The notes: a model not told the origin generated them from the letters alone. Positions 5,072-10,459 are shown, counted from the first letter of the stretch. The stretch is DNA of 32,606 nt from a virus (IMGVR_UViG_3300047557_003468:1-32606); one strand, 5' to 3'. Program-made: numbers and translations.

Positions 5072-5257
5072 ATGGAAAGAAAGATATTGAAAATCAACAC
5101 AACTTACGGAATCGTTACCTACTCAATCGACTCCGAGATTTTTCGAGCAGACGTTAATGAGGATATGGATGGCGATTATTACTTCCGATGCTCAGTCAGT
5201 GACAAAATAATATACATTCCCCAAGCAATAATAGTTGCCCTTACTGAAAATAGTTAG
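5072..5257 (+). CDS. Small beta-rich protein of unknown function
   Basis: 61 aa, nearly all predicted strand (KILKINTTYGIVTYSIDS, EIFRADVNEDMDGDYYFRCS, KIIYIPQAIIVALTE). No family recognised. The leader is short (TCACAATCAAAGTT). The -33 box of the next gene (5235-5237) is inside its codons and its stop codon abuts the next -7 box, so no terminator separates the two genes. Confidence 0.7.
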   Translation: MERKILKINTTYGIVTYSIDSEIFRADVNEDMDGDYYFRCSVSDKIIYIPQAIIVALTENS

Positions 5258-5265
5258 TATCTTTA
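5235..5265 (+). promoter_or_regulatory. Promoter for CDS 5281..5529, overlapping the upstream gene
   Basis: TTG 5235-5237, 20 bp, TATCTTTA 5258-5265; the spacer is coding sequence and ends with the stop of CDS 5072..5257. Confidence 0.75.
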
Positions 5266-5280
5266 CACAAAATCAAAGTT

Positions 5281-5529
5281 ATGAACGACAAGTACTTAGA
5301 GCAATGCGCAATGCAGCGTGCAGCCATTATGGCACTCCTGACCAAGTTTATGAGAGAGCAGAATGACGAGCTAACTATCCGCAACGTTAAGATCGCCATC
5401 TGTAATTTCTTCAGCCAACTAATCGACAACGAAACAATGGTTGCTGATGAGATTGAGGTATGCACATTGGAATCCATTCAGACATTCCTACAGAAGGAAG
5501 CTATCGTAGAAGCCTTCCAGGAGTCTTAA
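5281..5529 (+). CDS. Small helical protein of unknown function
   Basis: 82 aa, predicted all helix (NDKYLEQCAMQRAAIMALLT, NVKIAICNFFSQLIDNE, LESIQTFLQKEAIVEAF), with an acidic C-terminal half. No family recognised. Leader AAAATCAAAGTT sets the start. A terminator hairpin follows 8 bp after the stop. Confidence 0.7.
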   Translation: MNDKYLEQCAMQRAAIMALLTKFMREQNDELTIRNVKIAICNFFSQLIDNETMVADEIEVCTLESIQTFLQKEAIVEAFQES

Positions 5530-5536
5530 AAAAATT

Positions 5537-5580
5537 GGCTCCAGGTGTTGCCTGGAGTCTCTTTCCTTTGTATCTTTAGG
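5537..5580 (+). promoter_or_regulatory. Nested terminator/promoter between CDS 5281..5529 and 5609..5977
   Basis: Arms GGCTCCAGG (5537-5545) and CCTGGAGTC (5551-5559); both arms changed relative to the usual GGCCCCAGG yet still pair. Loop TGTTG with TTG 5548-5550; TATCTTTAGG 5571-5580. Confidence 0.85.
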
Positions 5581-5608
5581 CCATCACCAATCCTTTAAAT
5601 TAACAGTT

Positions 5609-5977
5609 ATGAAGAAACAATCCCCCGCGGATGCTCGCATCCAAAGTCTGCTTGACACTCTCAAAGCTGACTACACTACTACAGAGTTCAGACAATTCGA
5701 CTCTGCAGTCTACAGAGAACTTTTTAGCGTAGGCGCAGCTTACCTTGGAGTCCTAAAAGACCTCAAGGCTGTACAAGCCAAGAGAGGTGCTCTCAAGCTG
5801 AATGAAAAGTTCTACAAGCTCCGTCCGTCCACTGTACGTAAGCACATGACGATGAAAGTCTACGAGAGCATAGGTCGCCCAGTGACTCAAACCAAAAAAA
5901 CTAAAGAGGCAGACATCTTTGTAAAAGCAAAGGAAGAAGCCAAGAAGGAACTGATTAAACTAATCAAGAGCTACTAG
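5609..5977 (+). CDS. Lysine-rich helical protein of unknown function
   Basis: 122 aa. The first 60 residues are mixed (IQSLLDTLKADYTTTEFRQF, VYRELFSVGAAYLGVLKDL). The last 60 are very basic and helical (TKEADIFVKAKEEAKKELIK), which would suit nucleic acid or ribosome contact, though no motif proves this. Its leader (CCTTTAAATTAACAGTT) departs from the usual AATCAAAGTT. A long hairpin with a T tail follows at 6001. Confidence 0.7.
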   Translation: MKKQSPADARIQSLLDTLKADYTTTEFRQFDSAVYRELFSVGAAYLGVLKDLKAVQAKRGALKLNEKFYKLRPSTVRKHMTMKVYESIGRPVTQTKKTKEADIFVKAKEEAKKELIKLIKSY

Positions 5978-6000
5978 GATGGTTGATTGTTGGTTTCTCG

Positions 6001-6030
6001 AACCCTGGGAATAATTTCCTGGGGTTTTTT
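6001..6030 (+). terminator. Intrinsic terminator of CDS 5609..5977
   Basis: Arms AACCCTGGGAA (6001-6011) and TTCCTGGGGTT (6016-6026), loop TAAT, with two G-U pairs, then TTTT. Confidence 0.8.
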
Positions 6031-6040
6031 GTTTGCCCCG

Positions 6041-6073
6041 TTGCCTGGTACGAATTTAGTTCGTACCTTTAGG
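6041..6073 (+). promoter_or_regulatory. Promoter for ncRNA C with 8-bp palindrome
   Basis: TTG 6041-6043, 20 bp, TACCTTTAGG 6064-6073. A perfect inverted repeat GGTACGAA-TTTAG-TTCGTACC (6047-6067) fills the space between -33 and -7 and enters the -7 box. Confidence 0.75.
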
Positions 6074-6150
6074 CTGTCGCTTAGGACAGGCGCCCGAAGA
6101 AAAAGGGTGAAGAGATCAGAGGTAGGCTGCCCCTTATTTTTTTATGGGGG
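6073..6150 (+). ncRNA. Structured small RNA, family copy C (only plus-strand copy)
   Basis: The RNA begins GCTGTCGCTTAGGACAGG. The 5' helix CUGUC/GACAG is perfect where other copies have GACGG with a G-U pair. The middle hairpin CGCCC/GGGUG has a 9-nt loop GAAGAAAAA and matches copy D in stem but not in loop. The 3' motif is AGATCAGAGGTAGGCTG. A further hairpin CCCC/GGGG spans the downstream T-rich stretch. There is no ATG before the next promoter at 6185. Confidence 0.7.
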
Positions 6151-6184
6151 TCAAAAAAAAGTTTCAAAAAAGTTTTTGGTTTCG

Positions 6185-6217
6185 TTGCCTGGAACGAAAA
6201 TAGTATGTATCTTTAGG
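6185..6217 (+). promoter_or_regulatory. Promoter for CDS 6239..6619
   Basis: TTG 6185-6187, 20 bp, TATCTTTAGG 6208-6217; leader TCACAATCAAAAATCAAAGTT. Confidence 0.8.
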
Positions 6218-6238
6218 TCACAATCAAAAATCAAAGTT

Positions 6239-6619
6239 ATGAAAAAAAGCATCGCAGACATCCAGTCAGTAGTATCAGCTAGTCCTTCTTCTATCTTCAG
6301 CAAGGACGACGTCTTAGCACTTCTCGCATCAATTGAGGTATCAGCAGGTAAGCCGGAATTGTCCGAAGAGTTCAAAGCAAAACTCTGCACTTTTGTTGCA
6401 GAGAATATCAACGATGCTATGTTTAATTTAGCATCAGATGATGTTGTTAATTTTGACAGTGCAGAGTTTGAGCTTTACGGAAACGAAATCTCACTCAGCT
6501 CGGTTCAGCTTGACTATCGCACATTCAGCAGTCAAGTGAGGAATGAAGTTATAGAGAAGATGAATGACTTTTTCTTCGAAGTAGAAGATGAAGTAAAAGA
6601 AGTAGCAGAAATTAATTAA
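6239..6619 (+). CDS. Acidic protein of unknown function, paralogue of CDS 9648..10040
   Basis: 126 aa. The frame is open back to 5987 across ncRNA C and two promoters; the ATG at 6239 with the standard leader is the real start. It aligns along its length with the product of 9648..10040: PSSIFSKDDVLALLASIE against PSIFTREDVIHLLCKLEE, then EEFKAKLCTFVAENI against PEFKNRILQVVKEAI, FDSAEFELYGNEISL against LYSAEFSMSNNTVEL, and a shared acidic end. No known family recognised; duplication within the region is clear. Confidence 0.75.
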   Translation: MKKSIADIQSVVSASPSSIFSKDDVLALLASIEVSAGKPELSEEFKAKLCTFVAENINDAMFNLASDDVVNFDSAEFELYGNEISLSSVQLDYRTFSSQVRNEVIEKMNDFFFEVEDEVKEVAEIN

Positions 6620-6627
6620 AAAAAACT

Positions 6628-6671
6628 GGCCCTAGGTGTTGCCTAGGGCCAAACTAAGTTGTATCTTTAGG
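6628..6671 (+). promoter_or_regulatory. Nested hairpin/promoter between CDS 6239..6619 and 6696..7508
   Basis: Arms GGCCCTAGG (6628-6636) and CCTAGGGCC (6642-6650), paired changes relative to GGCCCCAGG. Loop TGTTG with TTG 6639-6641. The tail AAACTAAGTTG is poor in T, so termination may be weak. TATCTTTAGG 6662-6671. Confidence 0.8.
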
Positions 6672-6695
6672 TCACACAATTAAACAATAGAAGTT

Positions 6696-7508
6696 ATGTT
6701 AAACAACAACTCACTCGAAATGACAGTTATGACTCAGGAGCAAATCATGAAAGCGGCTCCACAAGCTTACGCATCAACTCCAAAGCCAGGAGTGTCTCAG
6801 AAGTACACGTTCCTTCCTACTAGCCGTATCATTGAGGATATGGACAAGTTGGGTTGGAAAGTAAGCCAAGCCAAAGCAAGCCGTTATCGTAACGCAAGCC
6901 TTGCTGAGTATGGCAACCATGTTATCCGTTTCTTCCACCCGGATATCTACCTCAGGAATGCTGACGGTGGTGTTGAGGCTTACATCAACGTGGTAGTGAT
7001 GAACAACCACACCGGTCGTGGAAGCTTTAGATTTGAGATTGGTATCTTCCGCCTCGTATGTTCCAACGGTCTTGTTATCAAGGATAAGGACTTCGGAAGC
7101 TTCCAGCTTCGCCACTCCGGATACTCTTTTGAGCAGTTGCAAGGGACTATGCAAACAGCCATCGATCGTCTGCCTGACTTGGTTGGTCGCATCAATGTCC
7201 TCTCTCAGAGAATCATGACCAAGGAAGAGCAGTTTGAGTTTGCTCAGAAAGCTTTCCAACTGAGGTCGACTCCTGAGAGGCTGCTGTCTCAAGAAGACCT
7301 TCAGGAGATGCTGGCACCTCGCAGGAAGGAAGATGCTGGTGATTCACTCTGGCATGTATTCAATAGAGTACAGGAGGGAGTAATGAAAGGAGGCTTCATG
7401 GCAGTAGGTAGCAAAGGGAAGCTGAGGAAGGTGAAGGGCATCAGGAACATCCAAAAGGATTTGCAGATGAATCAGGAGCTGTGGGAGATGGCGATGTCTT
7501 ATGCATAG
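6696..7508 (+). CDS. DUF932 domain protein
   Basis: 270 aa, the largest gene of the left region. Residues about 75-175 carry the DUF932 signature: HVIRFFHPDIYLRNADGGVE, then AYINVVVMNNHTGRGSFRFE and GIFRLVCSNGLVI. DUF932 proteins are common on phages and plasmids and have no established biochemical role; some are linked to anti-restriction gene neighbourhoods. The C-terminal third is charged and helical. The leader (CAATAGAAGTT) lacks the usual ATCAAA. An alternative in-frame ATG lies 11 codons in. A strong terminator follows at 7538. Confidence 0.85.
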   Translation: MLNNNSLEMTVMTQEQIMKAAPQAYASTPKPGVSQKYTFLPTSRIIEDMDKLGWKVSQAKASRYRNASLAEYGNHVIRFFHPDIYLRNADGGVEAYINVVVMNNHTGRGSFRFEIGIFRLVCSNGLVIKDKDFGSFQLRHSGYSFEQLQGTMQTAIDRLPDLVGRINVLSQRIMTKEEQFEFAQKAFQLRSTPERLLSQEDLQEMLAPRRKEDAGDSLWHVFNRVQEGVMKGGFMAVGSKGKLRKVKGIRNIQKDLQMNQELWEMAMSYA

Positions 7509-7537
7509 GAGTGAATAGTACGGTACCATAGTTAACG

Positions 7538-7565
7538 GCCCTCCTTTCTAGGAGGGCTTCTTTTA
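7538..7565 (+). terminator. Intrinsic terminator of CDS 6696..7508
   Basis: Perfect arms GCCCTCCT (7538-7545) and AGGAGGGC (7550-7557), loop TTCT, then TTCTTTTAT. Confidence 0.85.
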
Positions 7566-7572
7566 TATTGTA

Positions 7573-7593
7573 TGCAATGCAATGCAATCCAAT
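7573..7593 (+). repeat. Short tandem GCAAT repeat
   Basis: Three perfect GCAAT units followed by two CCAAT-like units, between the terminator at 7538 and the next promoter. Too short to suggest a function. Confidence 0.5.
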
Positions 7594-7616
7594 TCCACTA
7601 GAATATGTTTTTTTTG

Positions 7617-7649
7617 TTGCCAATATCAAAATAAGTTTGTACCTTTAGG
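7617..7649 (+). promoter_or_regulatory. Promoter for CDS 7663..7935
   Basis: TTG 7617-7619, 20 bp, TACCTTTAGG 7640-7649; short leader CTAAATCAAAGTT. Confidence 0.8.
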
Positions 7650-7662
7650 CTAAATCAAAGTT

Positions 7663-7935
7663 ATGACAACAACACGAACAACAGACTGGCTCATTGCTTA
7701 CACAGGCTTCTCCTCTTTCAATCTTATCGAATGTGAAGATGGAGACATCGTTATCGAAGTAGATAGAAGCTACGACGAACTAATCTTTGACGACGTATCC
7801 TTCGATGTCGAAGTTAAGTTTGAGAATGGTGAACCACAGTTCTCAGTACACGAAGGAGGCTTCAGGGAGGCTCTCCTGGACTCTGAGATAGAAACCATGA
7901 GAGAGATGGTTGCAGAGCACTTAAGAAAGAAGTAA
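7663..7935 (+). CDS. Acidic small protein of unknown function
   Basis: 90 aa, rich in Asp and Glu (IECEDGDIVIEVDRSYDELI, FDDVSFDVEVKFENGEPQFS), predicted mostly beta with one C-terminal helix (ETMREMVAEHLRKK). The strongly negative sheet would suit a DNA mimic or a host-protein inhibitor, but I recognise no family, so this is speculation. Its promoter has no hairpin arms. Its terminator at 7942 faces the end of ncRNA D, which is transcribed toward it. Confidence 0.7.
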   Translation: MTTTRTTDWLIAYTGFSSFNLIECEDGDIVIEVDRSYDELIFDDVSFDVEVKFENGEPQFSVHEGGFREALLDSEIETMREMVAEHLRKK

Positions 7936-7941
7936 CACGAG

Positions 7942-7970
7942 GCAGGTCCTGAGCGACCTGCTTCCCTTTT
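7942..7970 (+). terminator. Intrinsic terminator of CDS 7663..7935
   Basis: Arms GCAGGTC (7942-7948) and GACCTGC (7955-7961), loop CTGAGC, then TTCCCTTTT. Confidence 0.75.
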
Positions 7971-7982
7971 ATAGGGGGTATT

Positions 7983-8062
7983 GGGTTAGGCACAGCGTAC
8001 CTCTGATCCCTCCACCCTTCCTGCTCGGGCGCCCGTCTTAACTGATCTCTCAAGTGACAGCC
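7983..8062 (-). ncRNA. Structured small RNA, family copy D
   Basis: The transcript starts near CTGTCACTTGAGAGATCAG. The 5' helix CUGUC/GACGG encloses ACU/AGU and then GA/UC closing a GAGA (GNRA) tetraloop, covarying with GC/GC and GGGA in copy B. The middle hairpin CGCCC/GGGUG has a 9-nt loop. The 3' motif is GGGATCAGAGGTACGCTG followed by TGCCTAACCC. The gene is convergent with CDS 7663..7935. No ATG or coding leader. Confidence 0.7.
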
Positions 8063-8093
8063 TAAAGATACGAACTAAATTTTAGTTTGGCAA
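8061..8093 (-). promoter_or_regulatory. Promoter for ncRNA D
   Basis: Minus strand: TTG (complement of 8091-8093), 20 bp, TATCTTTAGG (complement of 8061-8070), with TTCG before the -7 box. It is divergent from the promoter at 8138. Confidence 0.7.
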
Positions 8094-8137
8094 CTATTTT
8101 TCACAAAAAATAAAAAAATATTTTTTTTCCGGAACTG

Positions 8138-8170
8138 TTGCCTGGGACCATTTTAGATCGTAACTTTATG
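8138..8170 (+). promoter_or_regulatory. Promoter for CDS 8188..8634
   Basis: TTG 8138-8140, 20 bp beginning CCTGGGACC, TAACTTTATG 8161-8170. It keeps the right hairpin arm without a left arm. Confidence 0.75.
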
Positions 8171-8187
8171 CTATCAAAATCAAAGTT

Positions 8188-8634
8188 ATGTCACACACTA
8201 TCGCACACTCCTCCGCTCTCGACTTCATCACTGCTGGCAAGGCCATTTTCACCTGCAAGAGCCTGAAGACCGGCACCAGGTTCACCTACAAGGTAGCCGC
8301 TCCGAAGGACCAGTCTAAGGAGGCTTCTACCATCCTCTTCGTCCAGGTTCTGACCGGTAGCGACAACACCAGTGATTACAGCTTCTTCGGATGCCTCCGC
8401 AGGAACGGAGACACTTGGTCTTTTGCAACCAGTCCTAAGTCTCGCATTGGTGCTACTGCTCCTTCAGTTGTTGCTTTCGATTACATCTTCCGTAATCTGG
8501 CTTCTGGCAGGACTATCGATCAGCTTGAGATCTGGCACGAAGGTAAGTGTTGCAGGTGCGGTAGGAAGCTGACTGATCCGGTTAGCATCGAAACCGGAAT
8601 AGGCCCTGAATGCGCAAGCAGGAAGGCTGCCTAA
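8188..8634 (+). CDS. DUF6011-type protein with C-terminal Cys cluster
   Basis: 148 aa. The C-terminus holds C121-C122-R-C124-G-R-K-L-T-D-P followed by GIGPEC142, the spacing typical of DUF6011 domains and consistent with a small zinc site (Cys121 or Cys122, Cys124 and Cys142 visible; a fourth ligand is unclear). The N-terminal 110 residues form a sheet-rich domain (GKAIFTCKSLKTGTRFTYKV, STILFVQVLTGSD, YSFFGCLRRNGDTWSFATSP). DUF6011 occurs in phage and mobile-element proteins of unknown role, often attached to nucleic-acid-related domains. The gene is divergent from ncRNA D. Confidence 0.8.
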   Translation: MSHTIAHSSALDFITAGKAIFTCKSLKTGTRFTYKVAAPKDQSKEASTILFVQVLTGSDNTSDYSFFGCLRRNGDTWSFATSPKSRIGATAPSVVAFDYIFRNLASGRTIDQLEIWHEGKCCRCGRKLTDPVSIETGIGPECASRKAA

Positions 8635-8643
8635 AAAATATTT

Positions 8644-8687
8644 GGCCCCAGGTGTTGCCTGGGGCCATTTTAGTTTGTATCTTTAGG
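8644..8687 (+). promoter_or_regulatory. Nested terminator/promoter between CDS 8188..8634 and 8713..8931
   Basis: The consensus form: arms GGCCCCAGG (8644-8652) and CCTGGGGCC (8658-8666), loop TGTTG, TTG 8655-8657, tail ATTTTAGTTTG, TATCTTTAGG 8678-8687. Confidence 0.9.
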
Positions 8688-8712
8688 CCATCACAATTAA
8701 AAAATCACAGTT

Positions 8713-8931
8713 ATGCAACTCACACTCCTCCAGCTCAGAGTCCTGATTACAGGTTTGAAATTCGAAGCCAAGACCGGTTTGAAGATGTCCGGCAAAGTTA
8801 ATTCCGCCCTCATTGCTAAGCGTTTCCTTGGTCATCCCGACAAGGCTCGTATCAAGAAGGATGTCTTGGTAGAAGAGCTTCAGAGAGTGCTCACAGACGC
8901 AGAAGCACAGATGAGAGAACAGCATGTGTAG
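8713..8931 (+). CDS. Small basic helical protein of unknown function
   Basis: 72 aa. It contains LKFEAKTGLKMSGKVNSALI, a lysine-rich segment, then HPDKARIKKDVLVEELQRVL, a likely helix. The basic N-terminal half could contact nucleic acid; no family recognised. The leader (TTAAAAAATCACAGTT) has CACAGTT in place of CAAAGTT. A hairpin terminator follows at 8946. Confidence 0.7.
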   Translation: MQLTLLQLRVLITGLKFEAKTGLKMSGKVNSALIAKRFLGHPDKARIKKDVLVEELQRVLTDAEAQMREQHV

Positions 8932-8945
8932 ATGATAGGAAGGAA

Positions 8946-8973
8946 GGACCCTGGCAGAGGCCAGGGTTCCCCT
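8946..8973 (+). terminator. Intrinsic terminator of CDS 8713..8931
   Basis: Arms ACCCTGG (8948-8954) and CCAGGGT (8961-8967) with loop CAGAGG, extended by GG/CC; the tail TCCCCTTTG is only moderately T-rich. Confidence 0.65.
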
Positions 8974-8982
8974 TTGTCCGGC

Positions 8983-9000
8983 GGGCCTTCAGTTAGGCCC
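8983..9000 (-). terminator. Hairpin at the end of ncRNA E
   Basis: Minus strand: arms GGGCCT and AGGCCC, loop AACTGA, directly after the conserved CTG. No T-run follows, so it may protect the end rather than terminate. Confidence 0.45.
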
Positions 9001-9057
9001 AGCGTACCTCTGATCCCTCCGGTGTCTGTTGCCCGCCCTTTCCATATTTGGATAGCC
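8983..9057 (-). ncRNA. Structured small RNA, family copy E (most divergent)
   Basis: The transcript starts near GGCTATCCAAATATGGAAAG. The 5' helix is replaced by UCCA/UGGA around AAUA, while the middle keeps GGGCGGGC and a short CGG/CCG hairpin. The 3' motif GGGATCAGAGGTACGCTG is identical to copies A and D. It is followed by a strong hairpin GGGCCT/AGGCCC. Loss of the 5' helix with retention of the 3' motif marks the 3' hairpin as the core. No start codon or translation leader. Confidence 0.65.
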
Positions 9058-9088
9058 TAAAGTTACGAACTATTCCGGTCCCAGGCAA
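9056..9088 (-). promoter_or_regulatory. Promoter for ncRNA E
   Basis: Minus strand: TTG (complement of 9086-9088), 20 bp beginning CCTGGGACC, TAACTTTAGG (complement of 9056-9065). Confidence 0.7.
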
Positions 9089-9132
9089 CTTTTTTGCAAA
9101 ATATTTATTTTTTATTTTTTTTATATTTTTGT

Positions 9133-9164
9133 TTGATAATTGAGATTTAGTTTGTAACTTTATA
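9133..9164 (+). promoter_or_regulatory. Promoter for CDS 9186..9374
   Basis: TTTG 9132-9135, 19 bp, TAACTTTATA 9155-9164. It is close to the host consensus and lacks the GTTGCCTGG cassette. Confidence 0.65.
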
Positions 9165-9185
9165 TCATAATCAAAAATCAAAGTT

Positions 9186-9374
9186 ATGAAAGTAGCAAAG
9201 ACAGTTATCCCCCAGGACCGCCCTTCATTCAATGATTGGGCAGCTGAATTTAAAGTAGGCATTCTGGCTCCGAAGCCAGTCAACGCCAGAGCTGTAGAAA
9301 TGATGGCTTCTTATGATTGGAAGCCTAAGTCTCAGAAGACTACCAAGATAATTCAGAAGCCTTGGTATCTGTAA
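9186..9374 (+). CDS. Small basic protein of unknown function
   Basis: 62 aa, basic, with prolines and two aromatic ends (PSFNDWAAEFKVGILAPKPV, MMASYDWKPKSQKTTKII, QKPWYL). Little regular structure is expected in the last 20 residues. No family recognised. Leader CAAAAATCAAAGTT fixes the start. Confidence 0.65.
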   Translation: MKVAKTVIPQDRPSFNDWAAEFKVGILAPKPVNARAVEMMASYDWKPKSQKTTKIIQKPWYL

Positions 9375-9382
9375 AAAAAAAT

Positions 9383-9426
9383 GGCCCCAGCTGTTGCCTG
9401 GGGCCAAACTAAGTTGTATCTTTAGG
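9383..9426 (+). promoter_or_regulatory. Nested hairpin/promoter between CDS 9186..9374 and 9448..9573
   Basis: Arms GGCCCCAG and CTGGGGCC (9383-9405), loop CTGTTGC, TTG 9394-9396; the tail AAACTAAGTTG is T-poor as at 6651; TATCTTTAGG 9417-9426. Confidence 0.8.
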
Positions 9427-9447
9427 TCACAATCAAAAATAAAAGTT

Positions 9448-9573
9448 ATGATTTCACTCAGCGTTATTCCAAATCTCAGAGACACTCCATCCAATGTACG
9501 TAAGGCAGTCATCGCTTGCTTGATGCTCGATGCATGCTATCTTCTGCCAATGTTTTATTCTTTGTCTCTGTAA
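9448..9573 (+). CDS. Very small (41 aa) protein with hydrophobic C-terminal half
   Basis: Supported by position, not by homology. It has a complete promoter and leader (CAATCAAAAATAAAAGTT) upstream and a nested terminator 9 bp after the stop, exactly like its longer neighbours. It begins MISLSVIPNLRDTPSNVRKA and ends with a hydrophobic stretch VIACLMLDACYLLPMFYSLS (residues about 21-40), which could be a short membrane segment. Small membrane-active peptides are common in phage early regions; here this is an inference. Confidence 0.65.
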   Translation: MISLSVIPNLRDTPSNVRKAVIACLMLDACYLLPMFYSLSL

Positions 9574-9582
9574 GAAAAAGTT

Positions 9583-9626
9583 GGCCCCAACTGTTGCTTG
9601 GGGCCATTTTAGTTTGTATCTTTAGG
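9583..9626 (+). promoter_or_regulatory. Nested terminator/promoter between CDS 9448..9573 and 9648..10040
   Basis: Arms GGCCCCAA and TTGGGGCC (9583-9605), loop CTGTTGC, TTG 9594-9596, tail ATTTTAGTTTG, TATCTTTAGG 9617-9626. Confidence 0.85.
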
Positions 9627-9647
9627 CCATAATAAAAAATCAAAGTT

Positions 9648-10040
9648 ATGAACACACAGGAAATTTTCAATCAGACCAGACATCAAGTTCTCAACAGCTT
9701 TCCTTCCATCTTCACAAGAGAGGATGTTATCCATCTCCTCTGCAAGCTTGAAGAGTCTGTTGAAGCAGTAGAGAAGCCAGCAGCCACTTCAGTAATCACT
9801 CCTGAGTTTAAGAATCGCATTTTGCAAGTTGTTAAGGAAGCTATTGATGAGTCAGCAGAAAACCTGGAATCAGGTGATATAGTTGATTTGTACTCAGCTG
9901 AATTTTCAATGAGCAACAATACTGTTGAGCTTGACAGTGTTAACATTAATCATGAAGACATGGCTCGAGAAATGAAGAGAGAAGTTTGCTACTCACTCAA
10001 TAATTTGTTTGAGGAAATTGAGTCGAAAGAAGAACTTTAA
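9648..10040 (+). CDS. Acidic protein of unknown function, paralogue of CDS 6239..6619
   Basis: 130 aa. It shares with the 126-aa product of 6239..6619 the order SIFTREDVIHLL, ITPEFKNRILQVVKEAIDES, AENLESGDIVDLYSAEF, and a long C-terminal helix ending in Glu-rich sequence (SLNNLFEEIESKEEL). A 10-residue insertion (EAVEKPAATS) sits near position 45. Predicted mostly helical and acidic. Leader AAAAAATCAAAGTT sets the start. Confidence 0.75.
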   Translation: MNTQEIFNQTRHQVLNSFPSIFTREDVIHLLCKLEESVEAVEKPAATSVITPEFKNRILQVVKEAIDESAENLESGDIVDLYSAEFSMSNNTVELDSVNINHEDMAREMKREVCYSLNNLFEEIESKEEL

Positions 10041-10057
10041 GAAGCTTAAAAAAAATT

Positions 10058-10101
10058 GGTCCCAACTGTTGGTTGGGACCTTTTTTGTTTGTATCTTTAG
10101 G
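10058..10101 (+). promoter_or_regulatory. Nested terminator/promoter between CDS 9648..10040 and 10122..10406
   Basis: Arms GGTCCCAAC (10058-10066) and GTTGGGACC (10072-10080), loop TGTTG, TTG 10069-10071, T6, TATCTTTAGG 10092-10101. Stem bases differ from the consensus while pairing is kept. Confidence 0.9.
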
Positions 10102-10121
10102 TCAACAAAAAAATCAAAGTT

Positions 10122-10406
10122 ATGATTACTCCAACTCAGTTCCTCAGTTCAGAAATCTCTCAGATCTCTCAGGTGTACAGTGGCAAGCGTAATCACTGCA
10201 GATGCGGATGTGGTGGTACTTATGTAGCTACTACTTTCATGATCAAGCCTCGCACAGATGAGATCAACAACGATCTCGTAGCCAGACGCTTGAAGAGAGC
10301 AAAGAAGCTTGTTCAGCAAGGAGCAGATGTTGATTACGGAGACAACTACGTCGACATCGAAACCGGAAACAACAGAGCACTGACTTTCTACTTTGACGAA
10401 GTCTAA
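10122..10406 (+). CDS. Small protein with CRCGCGG cysteine motif
   Basis: 94 aa. The motif VYSGKRNHCRCGCGGTYVAT at residues about 18-38 is like a 'GK..CCCGC.G.Y' element seen in small phage proteins of unknown role. Two closely spaced cysteines plus the adjacent histidine could bind a metal, perhaps in a dimer. A helix (LVARRLKRAKKLVQQGADVD) and a terminal strand pair (YVDIETGNNRALTFYFDEV) follow. Leader AAAAAATCAAAGTT sets the start. Confidence 0.75.
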   Translation: MITPTQFLSSEISQISQVYSGKRNHCRCGCGGTYVATTFMIKPRTDEINNDLVARRLKRAKKLVQQGADVDYGDNYVDIETGNNRALTFYFDEV

Positions 10407-10415
10407 AAAAAAGTT

Positions 10416-10459
10416 GGTCCCAGCTGTTGCCTGGGACCTCTTTTGTTTGTATCTTTAGG
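10416..10459 (+). promoter_or_regulatory. Nested terminator/promoter between CDS 10122..10406 and 10480..10674
   Basis: Arms GGTCCCAG and CTGGGACC (10416-10438), loop CTGTTGC, TTG 10427-10429, tail TCTTTTGTTTG, TATCTTTAGG 10450-10459. Confidence 0.85.

Noticed and set aside
6774-7292. 172-aa minus-strand frame opposite the DUF932 gene
   Set aside because: It is antisense to a well-supported domain, has no promoter or leader, and shows no recognisable pattern.
7573-7593. GCAAT tandem repeat as a possible iteron or origin
   Set aside because: Only three perfect units, between a terminator and a promoter, with no further origin-like features.
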